A DNA stretch of 64,000 nucleotides from Streptomyces misionensis (GCF_900104815.1 NZ_FNTD01000004.1:3984501-4048500), one strand, 5' to 3'. Counted from the first letter of the stretch, positions 49,932 through 60,546 are shown. The notes: a model not told the origin generated them from the sequence alone. Numbers and translations are program-made.

Positions 49932-50810
49932 TCAGGACTTCTTCTCTACGGCGTGACCGCCGAACTGGTTGCGCAGCGCGGCGATCATCTTCATCTGCGG
50001 CGAGTCCTCCTGGCGGGAGGCGAACCGGGCGAACAGCGATGCGGTGATCGCGGGCAGCGGCACCGCGTTGTCGATCGCGGCCTCCACGGTCCAGCGTCCC
50101 TCACCGGAGTCCTGGGCGTAACCGCGCAGGTCGTCCAGGTGCTCGTCCTCGTCCAGCGCGTTGACCGCGAGGTCGAGCAGCCAGGAGCGGATGACGGTGC
50201 CCTCCTGCCAGGAGCGGAAGACCTCACGCACGTCCGTGACGGAGTCGACCTTCTCCAGCAGCTCCCAGCCCTCGGCGTAGGCCTGCATCATGGCGTACTC
50301 GATGCCGTTGTGGACCATCTTCGCGAAATGGCCCGCGCCGACCTTGCCGGCGTGCACCGAACCGAAGTCGCCCTCCGGCTTGAGCGCGTCGAAGACCGGC
50401 TGCACCCGGGCGACGTGCTCGGCGTCGCCGCCGTACATCAGCGCGTACCCGTTCTCCAGGCCCCAGACGCCGCCGGAGACGCCGCAGTCCACGAAGCCTA
50501 TGCCCTTGGCGGCCAGCTCCTCGGCGTGCTTCTCGTCGTCCGTCCAGCGGGAGTTGCCGCCGTCCACGACCACGTCGCCCGGCTCCAGCAGCTCGGCCAG
50601 CTGGTCGATGGTCGACTGGGTGGGCGCACCGGCCGGGACCATCACCCAGACCACCCGCGGGCCGCTGAGCTTGCCCACCAGCTCTTCCAGGCTGTGGACG
50701 TCCGCGAGGTCGGGGTTGCGGTCGTATCCGATGACGGTGTGGCCCGCGCGGCGGATCCGCTCGCGCATGTTGCCGCCCATCTTGCCGAGGCCGACGAGAC
50801 CGAGCTCCAT
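49932..50810 (-). CDS. gnd: 6-phosphogluconate dehydrogenase (decarboxylating), short type
   Basis: A 292-residue enzyme of the oxidative pentose phosphate pathway, the short GndA-like class. The Rossmann motif is GLVGLGKMGGNM. The substrate site has DGGNSRW, then GVSGGVWGLENGYALM and the catalytic helix GHFAKMVHNGIEYAMMQ (Lys and Asn). The all-helical C-terminal domain is present. It lies between dnaN and recF, as in other Streptomyces. Confidence 0.94.
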   Translation of the reverse strand: MELGLVGLGKMGGNMRERIRRAGHTVIGYDRNPDLADVHSLEELVGKLSGPRVVWVMVPAGAPTQSTIDQLAELLEPGDVVVDGGNSRWTDDEKHAEELAAKGIGFVDCGVSGGVWGLENGYALMYGGDAEHVARVQPVFDALKPEGDFGSVHAGKVGAGHFAKMVHNGIEYAMMQAYAEGWELLEKVDSVTDVREVFRSWQEGTVIRSWLLDLAVNALDEDEHLDDLRGYAQDSGEGRWTVEAAIDNAVPLPAITASLFARFASRQEDSPQMKMIAALRNQFGGHAVEKKS

Positions 50811-50970
50811 CAGTTGTGTTCCTTAGGGTCGCTGGTGGCGTGAGGGGCACGGGAGGTGCCGCCCAGAGCCTAAACCGACCCTTCGGCGCACAGCTGTGGG
50901 CTCAGGCGCTCATCCGGCGACGGCGGTTCCGGCCGCCCGGCTGCGGGCTGTGACGCCCCCGCCGGCCACG

Positions 50971-51001
50971 GTGCCGGGCGCCCACAGGACGCGCCCGGCA
51001 C
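50971..51001 (-). terminator. Probable terminator after dnaN
   Basis: GTGCCGGGCGC (50971-50981) pairs perfectly with GCGCCCGGCAC (50991-51001), nine-base loop. There is no U-tract. A TGTGGAAAA DnaA-like 9-mer (51012-51020) adjoins it. Confidence 0.55.
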
Positions 51002-51022
51002 TGTGCACAGCTGTGGAAAACG

Positions 51023-52153
51023 TCAGCCGCTGAGCCGCACCGGCATGATCAGGTACTTGTACGCCTCGTCGGCCTCCGCGTCCACCGCCGGCTTGCCGCT
51101 GAGCAGCGCCGGCTTCGTGGAGGTGGTGAACGACAGCTGCGCCACCGGGGAGTCGATCGCGCTCAGGCCGTCCAGCAGGAACGTCGGGTTGAAGGCGATC
51201 GAGATGTCGTCGCCCTCCAGCTGCGCGTCGACGCGCTCCACAGCCTGTGCGTCGTCGCTGGAACCGGCCTCCAGGATCAGCACGCCCTGCTCGAAGCTCA
51301 GCCGCACCGGGGTGTTCCGCTCGGCCACCAGCGCCACACGCTTGACGGCCTCGACGAACGGCGCCGTCTCGATCACCGCGACCGAGTTGAACTCGGTCGG
51401 GAACAGCGTCCGGTACTTCGGCAGGTCGCCCTCGAGGAGCCGCGTGGTCGTGCGCCGGCCCGCGCCCTCGAAACCGATCAGGCCCTCACCGGCGCCGGAG
51501 CCCGACAGGGCCAGCGTCACGCTGTCCCCGGCGCCCAGCGACTTCGCGGTGTCCAGCAGCGTCTTCGCGGGCACCAGGGCGACCGCGGACGCGTCCGGGT
51601 TCTCCGGCTTCCACAGGAACTCGCGGACGGCGAACCGGTAGCGGTCGGTGGAGGCCAGCGTGACGGTGTCGCCCTCGATCTCGATGCGCACACCGGTGAG
51701 CACGGGCAGCGTGTCGTCGCGGCCGGCGGCGATGGCCACCTGGGAGACGGCGGCCGCGAAGACCTCGCCCGGGACGGTGCCGGTCGCGTTCGGCATCTGC
51801 GGCAGCGCCGGGTACTCCTCCACCGGGAGGGTGTGCAGCGTGAACCGGGACGATCCACAGACCACGGTCGCCCGTACACCGTCTGTGGAAATCTCCACCG
51901 GCCGGTTGGGGAGCGCGCGGGAGATGTCGGCGAGCAGTCGGCCGGAGACCAGGACGGTGCCGTCCTCCTCGACCTCGGCGTCGACGCTCACCCGAGCGGA
52001 CACCTCGTAGTCGAAGCTCGACAGGCTCAGCTGGCCGTCCTCGGCCTTCAGCAGCAGGCCGGCGAGGACAGGCGCCGGCGGACGGGCCGGGAGGCTGCGT
52101 GCCGCCCAGGCCACTGCCTCCGCGAGTACGTCGCGTTCCACCCGGATCTTCAC
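51023..52153 (-). CDS. dnaN: DNA polymerase III beta subunit (sliding clamp)
   Basis: A 376-residue clamp. GTG 52153 is used because MKIRVERDVLAEAVAWAARS is the conserved N-terminus; longer open frame upstream is the origin. Three repeated clamp domains are visible (start about 1, 125 and 255), with the C-terminal peptide-binding region ending YLIMPVRLSG. It tethers DNA polymerase III and other factors to DNA. Confidence 0.97.
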   Translation of the reverse strand: MKIRVERDVLAEAVAWAARSLPARPPAPVLAGLLLKAEDGQLSLSSFDYEVSARVSVDAEVEEDGTVLVSGRLLADISRALPNRPVEISTDGVRATVVCGSSRFTLHTLPVEEYPALPQMPNATGTVPGEVFAAAVSQVAIAAGRDDTLPVLTGVRIEIEGDTVTLASTDRYRFAVREFLWKPENPDASAVALVPAKTLLDTAKSLGAGDSVTLALSGSGAGEGLIGFEGAGRRTTTRLLEGDLPKYRTLFPTEFNSVAVIETAPFVEAVKRVALVAERNTPVRLSFEQGVLILEAGSSDDAQAVERVDAQLEGDDISIAFNPTFLLDGLSAIDSPVAQLSFTTSTKPALLSGKPAVDAEADEAYKYLIMPVRLSG

Positions 52154-53248
52154 CGTAAGCCGCCTCCTGCTTGTTGCTTCTGAGTCCTCCGACTCGGTGT
52201 CACCGCCCACTGCGAAGGGCAGAACACCGGGGACCAGTCTGACGCACCGCGGTGACAGCAGGTGCCCGTCGGGGTCAAGTCGCTCCGGGAGGCAGCCGGG
52301 CCCGAGACGGCGAGTTGTGCACAGGCCCCGCTTCGAAACGATTGCCGAGCTCTCTCTAGTCGGGAGTAGTAGTAGGGCCTGTGGATACCGTGGATAACCA
52401 CGTTTGCCCAGCTCAGCGCGGGTTTTTTGTCCACCGGTCCTGTGGGTGGAGGCGGTGGAAAACCGGGGCTCGCTGTGGAGAACGGAAAGTTCTGCACACG
52501 CCGCCCACAGGCTGAGGGCAGTTCTCCCCAGCTGTGTCCCCAGGAATACCCAGGTTTCCCACACCCCAACCCGGCAGCTTCGTGTGACGCCTTTCACTCG
52601 ACGCGGTGAGAGGGCGGGTCGGGTTGCCGAACAGTGGACAGCCATGTGGAGAAGCGGCGGCAGACTGGGGACAACCGCCCCCAGCCTGTGGGTTGCCGGT
52701 GGACAACTTTCTGCACAGCCTGTGGATTCCCGCTTCGTCCACAGCCTGTGGATCTCTTTTGTCCACGATTCCACAGCCACCTGAGCTGCGTGGATGCACA
52801 ACCCCCAGCCTCCCTGTGGACACACCTCGGGACAACTTCCCAGTCCCCAGGATGTGGACGGAAGAAAGTCGCCGAATCTGTGGAGACAGGCCGTAACCCG
52901 GTCCTGAATTCGAACAGAGACCGGTGCCGGATCCACCGGCCGCGGCCGTGCGCTCGGCCGCGAGCGCTCCCCGCCGGCTCCGATCGGGGTCCAATCGGGG
53001 TCCGGATCGGGGTCCGCGCTCCCGTCCGACGACGGAACCGGAGACCCGCGGAACGGCACCCAGCCCCGCGGAAACGGCACCGGGGCCGTGGACGGCACCG
53101 GGAGCGCGCGGGACGGGGCCGGGCGCTTCGTGGAACGGGCCGGGCGCACACGGGCGCCAGGAGCCCGCGGAACGTGCCCGTACATGCCGAAGGGCGCCCC
53201 CAGGACAACCGTCCCGGAGACGCCCTCGAAAGCCGGTCAGGCCCGGCG
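52154..53248. other. Chromosomal replication origin oriC
   Basis: The 1,095-bp non-coding dnaN-dnaA gap holds many DnaA boxes in both directions, fitting the multi-box Streptomyces oriC. Best plus-strand matches: TTGTGCACA 52315, TTGTCCACC 52427, TCGTCCACA 52735, TTGTCCACG 52759, GATTCCACA 52767. Reverse matches (as TGTGGA-like 9-mers) start at 52380, 52389, 52474, 52645, 52666, 52698, 52721, 52747, 52815, 52853 and 52879. The densest part is 52640-52890. The part near dnaA (52900-53248) has few boxes. Confidence 0.95.
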
Positions 53249-55213
53249 CTAGCCGTTCTTGATGCGGTTGGTCAGCTCGGTCACCTGGTTGTAGATGGAC
53301 CGCCGCTCCGCCATCAGGGCCCGGATCTTCCGGTCGGCGTGCATGACCGTCGTGTGGTCCCGGCCCCCGAACTGCGCCCCGATCTTCGGCAGCGACAGGT
53401 CCGTCAGCTCCCGGCACAGGTACATCGCGATCTGCCGGGCGGTCACCAGCGCCCTGCCCCGGGAGGTCCCGCACAGGTCCTCCACGGTCAGCCCGAAGTA
53501 GTCCGCCGTGGCCGCCATGATCGCCGTGGCCGTGATCTCGGGCGCGGAGTCCTCCCCGCCAGGGATCAGGTCCTTGAGCACGATCTCGGTGAGCCCCAGG
53601 TCCACCGGCTGCCGGTTGAGCGAGGCGAACGCCGTCACCCGGATCAGCGCGCCCTCCAGCTCGCGGATGTTGCGCGAGATCCGGGACGCGATGAATTCCA
53701 GCACCTCCGGCGGCGCGTTGAGCTGCTCCTGGACCGCCTTCTTGCGCAGGATCGCGATCCGCGTCTCCAGCTCGGGCGGCTGCACGTCGGTGATCAGGCC
53801 CCACTCGAAGCGGTTGCGCAGCCGGTCCTCAAGCGTGACCAGCTGCTTGGGCGGCCGGTCGCTGGACAGCACGATCTGCTTGTTGGCGTTGTGGAGCGTG
53901 TTGAAGGTGTGGAAGAACTCCTCCTGCGTCGACTCCTTGTCCGCGAGGAACTGGATGTCGTCGACGAGCAGGATGTCCATCTCGCGGTAGCGCTTGCGGA
54001 AACTGTCGCCCTTGCCGTCACGGATAGAGTTGATGAACTCGTTCGTGAACTCCTCCGAGCTGACGTAGCGCACGCGCGTGCCCGGGTAGAGACTGCGCGC
54101 GTAGTGCCCGATGGCGTGCAGCAGATGGGTCTTGCCGAGCCCGGACTCCCCGTAGATGAACAGGGGGTTGTACGCCTTCGCCGGCGCCTCGGCGACCGCC
54201 ACCGCGGCCGCGTGCGCGAACCGGTTGGACGCGCCGATGACGAACGTGTCGAAGAGGTACTTCGGGTTCAGCCGTGCCGTCGGCTCCCCGGGCCCGCTCG
54301 CGGGCGCGGGCTTCGCGCCCAGCGGCCCGGGCGCGCCCGTGGGGGCGCCGTCCGGCCGTCCGGGCCCGCCGCGGTGCCCCGCGTCGCCGCCCATCGGCCG
54401 CTCGGGCGGCTCCCGGCGGACGGGGTCGCGCTGGTCGTACTCGGTGCGCGGGGAGTCGTAGTCCGCGCGGTCGTAGTCGGAACGGTCGTACTCGGGACGC
54501 GGCTTGCCGTACTCGGAGCGCGGTGTGTCGCGGTCCGGGCGGGACGGCTCGTACTCCCCGCGCTGCTGGTCGTACGACGGGCGGTCCATGCCCTGGGTGC
54601 GGTAGTCGTGGGCCGGCTGGCCGTAGGGGTCCTGGGAGGACGGCGAGGCGTACGGGTCGCGCTCGGGGAAGCCGAGCCGCTGCTGCTGCCAGCCGTACTC
54701 GTCCTGTCCGCCGCGCGGCCAGGCCCCGGGTTCGGGGCGCTGGTACTCGGAGGGGTAGGCGGGCCGCACGGCGGGCAGCTGGTCGGCGCGCGACGCCGGC
54801 TCGCCGCCCGGGTGCTGGTCCGCGCGGTGGCGGCCGTAGCCCTCGTACGACGACGGACCGGAGGGCAGCTCCGGCTCCTCGTAGCGCGGCGGGGACGGCT
54901 GCTGGGCGGGCGGCGCGGCCGGGGCCGGCGGCTCGCCCGCGGAGTCGTCCACGGTGATCGCGATGCGGATGGGGCGGCCGCACTCACGGCTCAGCGTCTC
55001 GCTGACGACCGGTGCGAGACGGCCCTCCAGTACGCCCTTCGCGAATTCGTTCGGCACGGCGAGCAGGGCGGTGTCCGCGACCAGCGCCAGCGGCTGGCAG
55101 CGCCGGATCCAGTGCTCGTCCTTCGTCTCCACACCCTGTCCGCGGCCCTCTCCGAGGAGCTGCTCCAGTACGCGTGGCCACACTGCGGCAAGATCGGCAG
55201 GTACGTCAGCCAC
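53249..55213 (-). CDS. dnaA: Replication initiator protein DnaA
   Basis: A 654-residue AAA+ initiator that binds DnaA boxes and opens oriC. GTG 55213 gives the known Streptomyces N-terminus ([20 protein letters not shown]). Domain I is 1-90. Domain II is unusually long (about 95-310), Arg/Pro/Asp-rich with Tyr-Asp repeats ([13 protein letters not shown]). Domain III has Walker [12 protein letters not shown] and Walker [10 protein letters not shown]. Domain IV has the [17 protein letters not shown]-binding signature. Two DnaA boxes overlap its promoter, so it is probably self-regulated. Confidence 0.98.
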   Translation of the reverse strand: MADVPADLAAVWPRVLEQLLGEGRGQGVETKDEHWIRRCQPLALVADTALLAVPNEFAKGVLEGRLAPVVSETLSRECGRPIRIAITVDDSAGEPPAPAAPPAQQPSPPRYEEPELPSGPSSYEGYGRHRADQHPGGEPASRADQLPAVRPAYPSEYQRPEPGAWPRGGQDEYGWQQQRLGFPERDPYASPSSQDPYGQPAHDYRTQGMDRPSYDQQRGEYEPSRPDRDTPRSEYGKPRPEYDRSDYDRADYDSPRTEYDQRDPVRREPPERPMGGDAGHRGGPGRPDGAPTGAPGPLGAKPAPASGPGEPTARLNPKYLFDTFVIGASNRFAHAAAVAVAEAPAKAYNPLFIYGESGLGKTHLLHAIGHYARSLYPGTRVRYVSSEEFTNEFINSIRDGKGDSFRKRYREMDILLVDDIQFLADKESTQEEFFHTFNTLHNANKQIVLSSDRPPKQLVTLEDRLRNRFEWGLITDVQPPELETRIAILRKKAVQEQLNAPPEVLEFIASRISRNIRELEGALIRVTAFASLNRQPVDLGLTEIVLKDLIPGGEDSAPEITATAIMAATADYFGLTVEDLCGTSRGRALVTARQIAMYLCRELTDLSLPKIGAQFGGRDHTTVMHADRKIRALMAERRSIYNQVTELTNRIKNG

Positions 55214-55336
55214 AGGGCACGCTCTCTCGCAGGTCCCACGAAAGTGTGATCGCGGGACGGGTCGGGATGAATTTCGGGTGATCGGCGGGGCAAACCCGCC
55301 GGGGCGGGGGACAAAAGAACGAATCGGAGTCCAGCC

Positions 55337-55366
55337 ACGGTAGTCAGCGTGGCCGGTACGGTTCAA
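55337..55366 (-). promoter_or_regulatory. dnaA promoter
   Basis: On the minus strand TTGAAC (55366-55361) and TACCGT (55342-55337) are separated by 18 bases. Transcription would start about 130 bases before dnaA GTG. Two DnaA boxes begin five bases upstream of the -35. Confidence 0.7.
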
Positions 55367-55370
55367 GTTG

Positions 55371-55391
55371 TTGTCCCCAGCCTGTGGACAG
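55371..55391. promoter_or_regulatory. Paired DnaA boxes at dnaA promoter
   Basis: TTGTCCCCA (55371-55379) and inverted TGTGGACAG (55383-55391) are separated by three bases. Paired boxes with this spacing are known upstream of Streptomyces dnaA, where DnaA represses its own gene. They also sit upstream of the divergent rpmH promoter. Confidence 0.8.
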
Positions 55392-55411
55392 TGTCCCCCG
55401 GCGCCCCCGGT

Positions 55412-55441
55412 TTGACCGAATGGCGTAGCCCCGCGTACCGT
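55412..55441 (+). promoter_or_regulatory. rpmH promoter
   Basis: TTGACC (55412-55417) and TACCGT (55436-55441) are separated by 18 bases. It faces rpmH, giving a leader of about 160 bases. Strong transcription here is expected for L34 and RNase P protein. Confidence 0.65.
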
Positions 55442-55608
55442 AACCAGGTCGAGTTGTCGATGGCTGCTGCCGCCTGCCTCCGATGGGCACAGATCACGTC
55501 AGGTGATCGGGAAGCGGTGCACTCGGGCGTGAAGCGAGCTACTCGTGGGCGCACGGTGACAGCCAGGACGGCACCCCGCCAACTACCGATTCTTTCTGGA
55601 GCCCCCGA

Positions 55609-55746
55609 GTGAGCAAGCGCACCTTCCAGCCGAACAACCGTCGTCGCGCGAAGACCCACGGCTTCCGGCTGCGTATGCGCACCCGTGCCGGCCGCGCGAT
55701 TCTCGCGTCCCGCCGTAGCAAGGGTCGCGCCCGTCTGTCCGCCTGA
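55609..55746 (+). CDS. rpmH: 50S ribosomal protein L34
   Basis: A 45-residue, very basic protein, [18 protein letters not shown]..., complete and ending RARLSA. GTG 55609 follows CTGGAG. It assembles into the large ribosomal subunit. It is divergent from dnaA, the standard arrangement, and 21 bases before rnpA. Confidence 0.97.
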   Translation: MSKRTFQPNNRRRAKTHGFRLRMRTRAGRAILASRRSKGRARLSA

Positions 55747-55767
55747 TCCCGGTCAGGTCATGACATC

Positions 55768-56139
55768 GTGCTGCCCACCGAGAACCGGCTGAGGCGGCGC
55801 GAGGACTTCGCGACCGCGGTACGACGGGGCCGTCGGGCAGGCCGCCCGACCCTCGTCGTCCACCTTCGTAGCGGTGCCACGGACCCGCACGCGCCTGGGG
55901 AGAGCGCTCCTCCGACGCGTGCGGGTTTCGTCGTGAGCAAGGCCGTGGGTGGTGCGGTCGTGCGCAACAAAGTGAAGCGCAGACTGCGTCATCTGATGCG
56001 TGACCGAGTCGACCTGTTTCCCCCCGGTAGCCTGGTAGTCGTACGAGCGCTGCCCGGAGCGGGCGACGCCGACCATGCACAGCTGGCCCAAGACCTGGAC
56101 GCCGCCGTAGGGCGGCTGCTGGGAGGGGGCACGCGATGA
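55768..56139 (+). CDS. rnpA: Ribonuclease P protein component
   Basis: A 123-residue basic protein that helps the RNase P RNA cleave pre-tRNA 5' leaders. It starts [21 protein letters not shown], with the RNP motif [16 protein letters not shown] 55768. The stop overlaps the yidD ATG by four bases, so translation is coupled. Confidence 0.96.
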   Translation: MLPTENRLRRREDFATAVRRGRRAGRPTLVVHLRSGATDPHAPGESAPPTRAGFVVSKAVGGAVVRNKVKRRLRHLMRDRVDLFPPGSLVVVRALPGAGDADHAQLAQDLDAAVGRLLGGGTR

Positions 56140-56510
56140 AGTACCCGCTGCTGGCTCTGATCAAGCTGTACCAGTGGACGATCAGTCCACTGCTGGGGCC
56201 GGTGTGCAAGTACTACCCGTCGTGCTCCCATTACGGCTACACGGCCATCGACCGGCATGGTGCGATCAAGGGCACGGCACTCACCGCCTGGCGCATCCTC
56301 CGGTGCAATCCGTGGTCGCTGGGCGGGGTGGACCATGTTCCGCCGCGCAAGCGTCCGCGGTGGCACGAAATGCTGCGCGACGCCTGGCGCACACGCAGAG
56401 GCGGGTCCTCCGCCGCCGAACCGGCCACCGAAGAGAGGCCGGAGAACTTCATCTCCGACCTTCCTCCAAGCCCGGCCGCAGAGACCTCGTCCCATGCCCA
56501 AGGAGCATGA
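56136..56510 (+). CDS. yidD: Membrane protein insertion efficiency factor YidD
   Basis: A 124-residue protein with the YidD signature: [26 protein letters not shown] and [17 protein letters not shown] (in parts), including three Cys. The C-terminal 45 residues are an extension beyond the usual 70-80-residue family length. It supports YidC-dependent insertion and lies just before yidC. Confidence 0.95.
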   Translation: MKYPLLALIKLYQWTISPLLGPVCKYYPSCSHYGYTAIDRHGAIKGTALTAWRILRCNPWSLGGVDHVPPRKRPRWHEMLRDAWRTRRGGSSAAEPATEERPENFISDLPPSPAAETSSHAQGA

Positions 56511-56513
56511 TTA

Positions 56514-57812
56514 GTGGACACGATTGCCAGCCTGTTCAGTTTCATCACCTGGCCCGTCTCCTGGGTCATCGTCCAGTTCCACACGGTGTACGGAGCGATC
56601 TTCGGACCTGACACCGGGTGGGCCTGGGGCCTGTCCATCGTGTCCCTGGTGATTCTGATCCGCATCTGCCTGATCCCGCTCTTCGTGAAGCAGATCAAGG
56701 CGACTCGCGCGATGCAGACGCTCCAGCCGGAGATGAAGAAGATCCAGGAGCGCTACAAGAACGACAAACAGCGTCAGTCCGAAGAGATGATGAAGCTGTA
56801 CAAGGAGGCGGGCACCAACCCGCTCTCCTCGTGCCTTCCCATCCTGGCGCAGTCCCCGTTCTTCTTCGCCCTGTACCACGTGCTCAACGGCATCGCGTCC
56901 GGCACCAAGATCGGCTACATCAACGCCGACCTGCTGGCCAGCGCCCGTCAGGCACACATCTTCGGGGCCCCGCTGGCCGCGAAGTTCCTCGACGGCGCCG
57001 ACACGGTGCAGAAGCTCGGTGCCTCGCTCACCGACGTCCGGGTCGTCACCGCGGTCATGATCGTCCTGATGTCGGCGTCGCAGTTCTACACGCAGCGCCA
57101 GCTGATGACGAAGAACGTCGACACCACGGTGAAGACGCCGTTCATGCAGCAGCAGAAGATGCTGATGTACGTCTTCCCGATCATGTTCGCCTTCTTCGGT
57201 ATCCGCTTCCCGGTCGGTGTCCTCATCTACTGGCTGACCACCAACGTGTGGACCATGGGCCAGCAGATGTATGTCATCCGCAACAACCCGACCCCGGGCT
57301 CCAAGGCCCAGGCCGCGTACCTGGAGCGTCTGACCAAGCACGTCACGCACCACGGCAAGGTCGGCCGCCGCAGCGAGAAGGCGATCGTCAAGGCGATCGT
57401 CGCCAAGGGCCGCGAGCGCAACGAGTTCGAGCGCAAGTTCATCAACGCCCTGAACAAGGCCGGCCTCGCCGCCCAGGCGGACGGCACCGTGACGAAGAGC
57501 GTGGCCCAGGCCGAGGCGCAGACCGAGGACGGTACGACCACCGCCACGGGCACCACCGCCCGGCGCCAGCAGCCCAAGCGCCAGACCAAGGCCCAGCGCC
57601 AGTCCGGCGCGGCCAAGCCGGCGGGCGACTCCCCCGCGTCGGAGAACACCGACCAGGACGAGTCGCAGCAGGAGAAGACCGACCAGCCGCAGGACAGCAA
57701 GCCCGCCGCTGCCCGGCAGGCCTCGAAGCCCGGCACGGGCGCCCGCAGCAAGGCCCAGAGCGGCCAGCGCAAGGGTGGCTCGCAGCGGCCCAAGTCCCCG
57801 TCCAAGAAGTAA
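56514..57812 (+). CDS. yidC: Membrane protein insertase YidC/Oxa1
   Basis: A 432-residue insertase. GTG 56514 is three bases after yidD. Five hydrophobic helices include [20 protein letters not shown] (helix 2, with the hydrophilic-groove Arg), [15 protein letters not shown], and [21 protein letters not shown] in part. A long Lys/Arg/Gln-rich tail (about 300-432) would bind ribosomes. It inserts small membrane proteins, alone or with SecYEG. Confidence 0.95.
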   Translation: MDTIASLFSFITWPVSWVIVQFHTVYGAIFGPDTGWAWGLSIVSLVILIRICLIPLFVKQIKATRAMQTLQPEMKKIQERYKNDKQRQSEEMMKLYKEAGTNPLSSCLPILAQSPFFFALYHVLNGIASGTKIGYINADLLASARQAHIFGAPLAAKFLDGADTVQKLGASLTDVRVVTAVMIVLMSASQFYTQRQLMTKNVDTTVKTPFMQQQKMLMYVFPIMFAFFGIRFPVGVLIYWLTTNVWTMGQQMYVIRNNPTPGSKAQAAYLERLTKHVTHHGKVGRRSEKAIVKAIVAKGRERNEFERKFINALNKAGLAAQADGTVTKSVAQAEAQTEDGTTTATGTTARRQQPKRQTKAQRQSGAAKPAGDSPASENTDQDESQQEKTDQPQDSKPAAARQASKPGTGARSKAQSGQRKGGSQRPKSPSKK

Positions 57813-57827
57813 GAAGGAGCCCAGCCC

Positions 57828-58340
57828 GTGACGGAAGGCACCACCTCCGCCGCTGCCGAGGGTGCAGACGCCCTCACCCGCCTGGAGCAGGAGGGCGAGA
57901 TCGCGGCGGACTACCTGGAGGGTCTGCTGGACATCGCCGACCTCGACGGCGACATCGACATGGACGTCGAGGCCGATCGTGCCTCCGTGTCGATCATCAG
58001 CGACAGCGGCAGCCGTGATCTGCAGAAGCTGGTCGGCCGCGATGGCGAGGTGCTGGAGGCCCTTCAGGAGCTGACGCGTCTGGCCGTGCACCGGGAGACC
58101 GGTGACCGCAGCCGGCTGATGCTGGACATCGCCGAGTACCGGGCCAAGAAGCGCGCCGAGCTGTCCGAGCTGGGCGCCAAGGCCGCCGCCGAGGTGAAGA
58201 GCTCCGGGGAGCCCGTGAAGCTCCGGCCCATGACCCCCTTCGAGCGCAAGGTCGTGCACGACGCGGTCAAGGCCGCCGGACTGCGCAGCGAGTCCGAGGG
58301 CGAGGAGCCGCAGCGCTTCGTCGTCGTGCTGCCCGCCTGA
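57828..58340 (+). CDS. jag: RNA-binding protein Jag/KhpB (KH and R3H domains)
   Basis: A 170-residue protein. After an acidic N-terminus, the KH domain has a GRDGEVLEALQELTRLAV motif. The R3H domain near the C-terminus has MTPFERKVVHDAVKAAG. It starts at GTG 57828, 16 bases after yidC. It is an RNA-binding factor tied to cell elongation and envelope growth in other Gram-positives; its usual partner KhpA is not in the window. Confidence 0.92.
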   Translation: MTEGTTSAAAEGADALTRLEQEGEIAADYLEGLLDIADLDGDIDMDVEADRASVSIISDSGSRDLQKLVGRDGEVLEALQELTRLAVHRETGDRSRLMLDIAEYRAKKRAELSELGAKAAAEVKSSGEPVKLRPMTPFERKVVHDAVKAAGLRSESEGEEPQRFVVVLPA

Positions 58341-58358
58341 TCGGTCCCCTTGTTACAC

Positions 58359-58387
58359 CGGCCCCGTCTGTTGAGCAGGCGGGGCCG
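58359..58387 (+). terminator. Terminator after jag
   Basis: CGGCCCCGTCTG (58359-58370) pairs with CAGGCGGGGCCG-type bases 58376-58387, including one G-U pair, around TTGAG. It is followed by AACTTTGTC. It lies between jag and rsmG. Confidence 0.7.
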
Positions 58388-58457
58388 AACTTTGTCAGCC
58401 TGGTAGTTCTGGTGGCCGGTGCGCGAAGCACCGGCGCTGTACGGAAGGACGGTCCCC

Positions 58458-59174
58458 GTGACGGAGGCAGCGGAGCTTCCCCCCGCCCCCGAGCAGGCGC
58501 GCGAAGTGTTCGGTGATCGCTTCGCCGATGCGGTGCGCTACGCGGAACTGCTCGCCGAGGCGGGAGTGCAGCGCGGTCTGATCGGTCCGCGGGAAGTGCC
58601 CCGCCTGTGGGAGCGGCACATTCTGAACTGTGCGGTGCTCTCCGAGGCCGTTCCCGAGGGGGTGACGGTCTGCGATGTCGGCTCCGGCGCCGGTCTGCCG
58701 GGCATCCCGCTGGCGCTGGTCCGCGACGACCTCAACATCACCCTGCTGGAGCCTCTGCTGCGGCGCACCAACTTCCTCACCGAGGTCGTCGAGCTGCTCG
58801 GCCTGGACCATGTCACCGTGGTGCGGGGGCGTGCCGAGGAGGTCCTCGGCAAGCTGCCGCCGGTCCATGTGGTGACCGCCCGGGCCGTGGCCCCGCTGGA
58901 CCGTCTGGCCACCTGGGGGATTCCGCTGCTGCGCCCGTACGGCGAGATGCTGGCCCTCAAGGGTGACACCGCGGAGGAGGAGCTGAAGGCCGCGTCCACT
59001 GCGCTCAGCAAGCTCGGTGCGGTGGAGACCTCGATCCTCCATGTGGGCGAGGGCATCGTCGACCCCATGTCGACGGTGGTCCGGGTGGAGGTCGGGGAAA
59101 GCCCCGGCGGTGTTCGCTTCGCCGCCAAGCGGGCGAAGGCCGCACGCACCGGACGCACCCGCCGGCGCCGCTGA
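58458..59174 (+). CDS. rsmG: 16S rRNA (guanine-N7) methyltransferase RsmG
   Basis: A 238-residue SAM enzyme that methylates G527 of 16S rRNA; loss gives low-level streptomycin resistance. The SAM-binding loop is [16 protein letters not shown]. Other parts are [12 protein letters not shown] and [13 protein letters not shown] 58458 is used (N-terminus MTEAAELPP), with GGAAGGAC upstream. The C-terminus is basic. A parS site follows the gene. Confidence 0.94.
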   Translation: MTEAAELPPAPEQAREVFGDRFADAVRYAELLAEAGVQRGLIGPREVPRLWERHILNCAVLSEAVPEGVTVCDVGSGAGLPGIPLALVRDDLNITLLEPLLRRTNFLTEVVELLGLDHVTVVRGRAEEVLGKLPPVHVVTARAVAPLDRLATWGIPLLRPYGEMLALKGDTAEEELKAASTALSKLGAVETSILHVGEGIVDPMSTVVRVEVGESPGGVRFAAKRAKAARTGRTRRRR

Positions 59175-59258
59175 GCCGGACGGGCGTACTCCACACAAGC
59201 TGCCGAACCCGTGCGGCCGGAGTGTCGCGGAGCCCCGGTCGCCGGGGCCCTGCATCGT

Positions 59259-59272
59259 GTTTCACGTGAAAC
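59259..59272. other. parS site upstream of parA
   Basis: GTTTCACGTGAAAC, exact. It lies in the rsmG-parA gap, about 200 bases before parA. Confidence 0.96.
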
Positions 59273-59409
59273 GTCGCTCACTGCTGCACGGCATCATCAG
59301 TCGCGGCCGCGCTGCGGCCGAACCCCGCGACCGGAAGCCTCTCGGTTCCCTGGGAGAGGGCCCCGATCCCACTGTCCGGTCCGCTCCGGCCCCCTCAGGG
59401 GGCACGGAG

Positions 59410-59436
59410 TTGTCCACAGAGGTGGATTTCTCCACA
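59410..59436 (+). other. Two DnaA boxes 18 bp apart before parA
   Basis: TTGTCCACA (59410-59418) and TTCTCCACA (59428-59436) share orientation, with starts exactly 18 bp apart. They lie about 40-60 bases before the parA start, in the likely promoter area. Confidence 0.6.
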
Positions 59437-59472
59437 GAAGGCCCGACCTCACTGGTTCACGACCCCGAAGGC

Positions 59473-60546
59473 ATGGGAGGCTCTGTTCATTGCGAGCCTG
59501 AAGTCGAGGAGAGTGAATCCTTGCGGTCCGACGCCAACATCGCGGGACCGATGACCGATCCGGTCCCCGGTCCCCGTACCGAGTCGATGGGGGCGGATGT
59601 TTCACGTGAAACACCGCCTCCGATGGACGACACCCCCATCGGTCGCGCGGCCCAACTGGCGGTGGAGGCTATCGGCCGCGCCGGCGAAGGTCTGCCGCGG
59701 CCGGAGCAGACCCGCGTCATGGTGGTCGCCAACCAGAAGGGTGGCGTGGGCAAGACGACGACGACCGTCAACCTTGCCGCCTCGCTGGCTCTGCACGGTG
59801 CCCGGGTGCTGGTGATCGACCTGGACCCGCAGGGCAACGCGTCCACGGCCCTCGGGATCGACCACCACGCCGAAGTTCCCTCGATCTACGACGTGTTGGT
59901 GGAGAGCAAGCCGCTCGCCGAGGTCGTTCAGCCCGTGCCGGACGTCGAGGGACTCTTCTGCGCCCCGGCCACCATCGATCTCGCCGGTGCGGAGATCGAG
60001 CTGGTCTCCCTGGTGGCTCGGGAAAGCCGGCTGGAGCGCGCGATCCAGGCGTACGAACAGCCGCTGGACTACATCCTCATCGACTGCCCGCCCTCGCTCG
60101 GCCTGTTGACGGTCAACGCACTGGTCGCGGGCCAGGAGGTCCTTATCCCGATCCAGTGCGAGTACTACGCGCTGGAGGGCCTGGGGCAGCTGCTGCGCAA
60201 TGTCGATCTGGTGCGGGGGCACCTCAACCCCGGCCTGCATGTATCGACCATCCTGCTCACCATGTACGACGGCCGGACGCGTCTCGCCTCCCAGGTCGCG
60301 GAAGAGGTGCGCAGCCACTTCGGTGAAGAGGTGCTGCGGACGAGCATTCCCCGCTCGGTCCGTATCTCCGAGGCGCCGAGCTACGGGCAGACGGTGCTGA
60401 CTTACGATCCTGGATCGAGCGGTGCCCTCTCGTATCTTGAGGCGGCCCGAGAAATCGCGCTGCGGGGCATTGGCATCAGCTATGACGCGAGCCAGGCCCA
60501 TGTCGGCGCCCAGAGCGACCCGAGCATGGTGGAGGGGATCCAGTGA
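59473..60546 (+). CDS. parA: Chromosome segregation ATPase ParA (Soj)
   Basis: A 357-residue Walker-type ATPase that moves origin regions and sets hyphal tip and spore segregation. ATG 59473 is used because the acidic 90-residue N-terminus is present in Streptomyces ParA. The deviant Walker A is [10 protein letters not shown] near residue 95. The switch regions [10 protein letters not shown] and DCPPSLG follow. A parS site (59599-59612) lies inside the coding region, giving VSRET. The stop overlaps parB. Confidence 0.95.
   Translation: MGGSVHCEPEVEESESLRSDANIAGPMTDPVPGPRTESMGADVSRETPPPMDDTPIGRAAQLAVEAIGRAGEGLPRPEQTRVMVVANQKGGVGKTTTTVNLAASLALHGARVLVIDLDPQGNASTALGIDHHAEVPSIYDVLVESKPLAEVVQPVPDVEGLFCAPATIDLAGAEIELVSLVARESRLERAIQAYEQPLDYILIDCPPSLGLLTVNALVAGQEVLIPIQCEYYALEGLGQLLRNVDLVRGHLNPGLHVSTILLTMYDGRTRLASQVAEEVRSHFGEEVLRTSIPRSVRISEAPSYGQTVLTYDPGSSGALSYLEAAREIALRGIGISYDASQAHVGAQSDPSMVEGIQ
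59599..59612. other. parS site inside parA coding sequence
   Basis: GTTTCACGTGAAAC, exact, within the N-terminal coding part of parA. In frame it encodes VSRET. Confidence 0.96.

Noticed and set aside
52413..53804. Open frames crossing oriC
   Set aside because: They run through the DnaA boxes and into dnaA in the wrong frame, with no ribosome site or family features; oriC is non-coding.
56511..58259. Long open frame opposite yidC and jag
   Set aside because: Antisense of two recognised genes; Leu/His/Gly-rich composition is that of a shadow frame.
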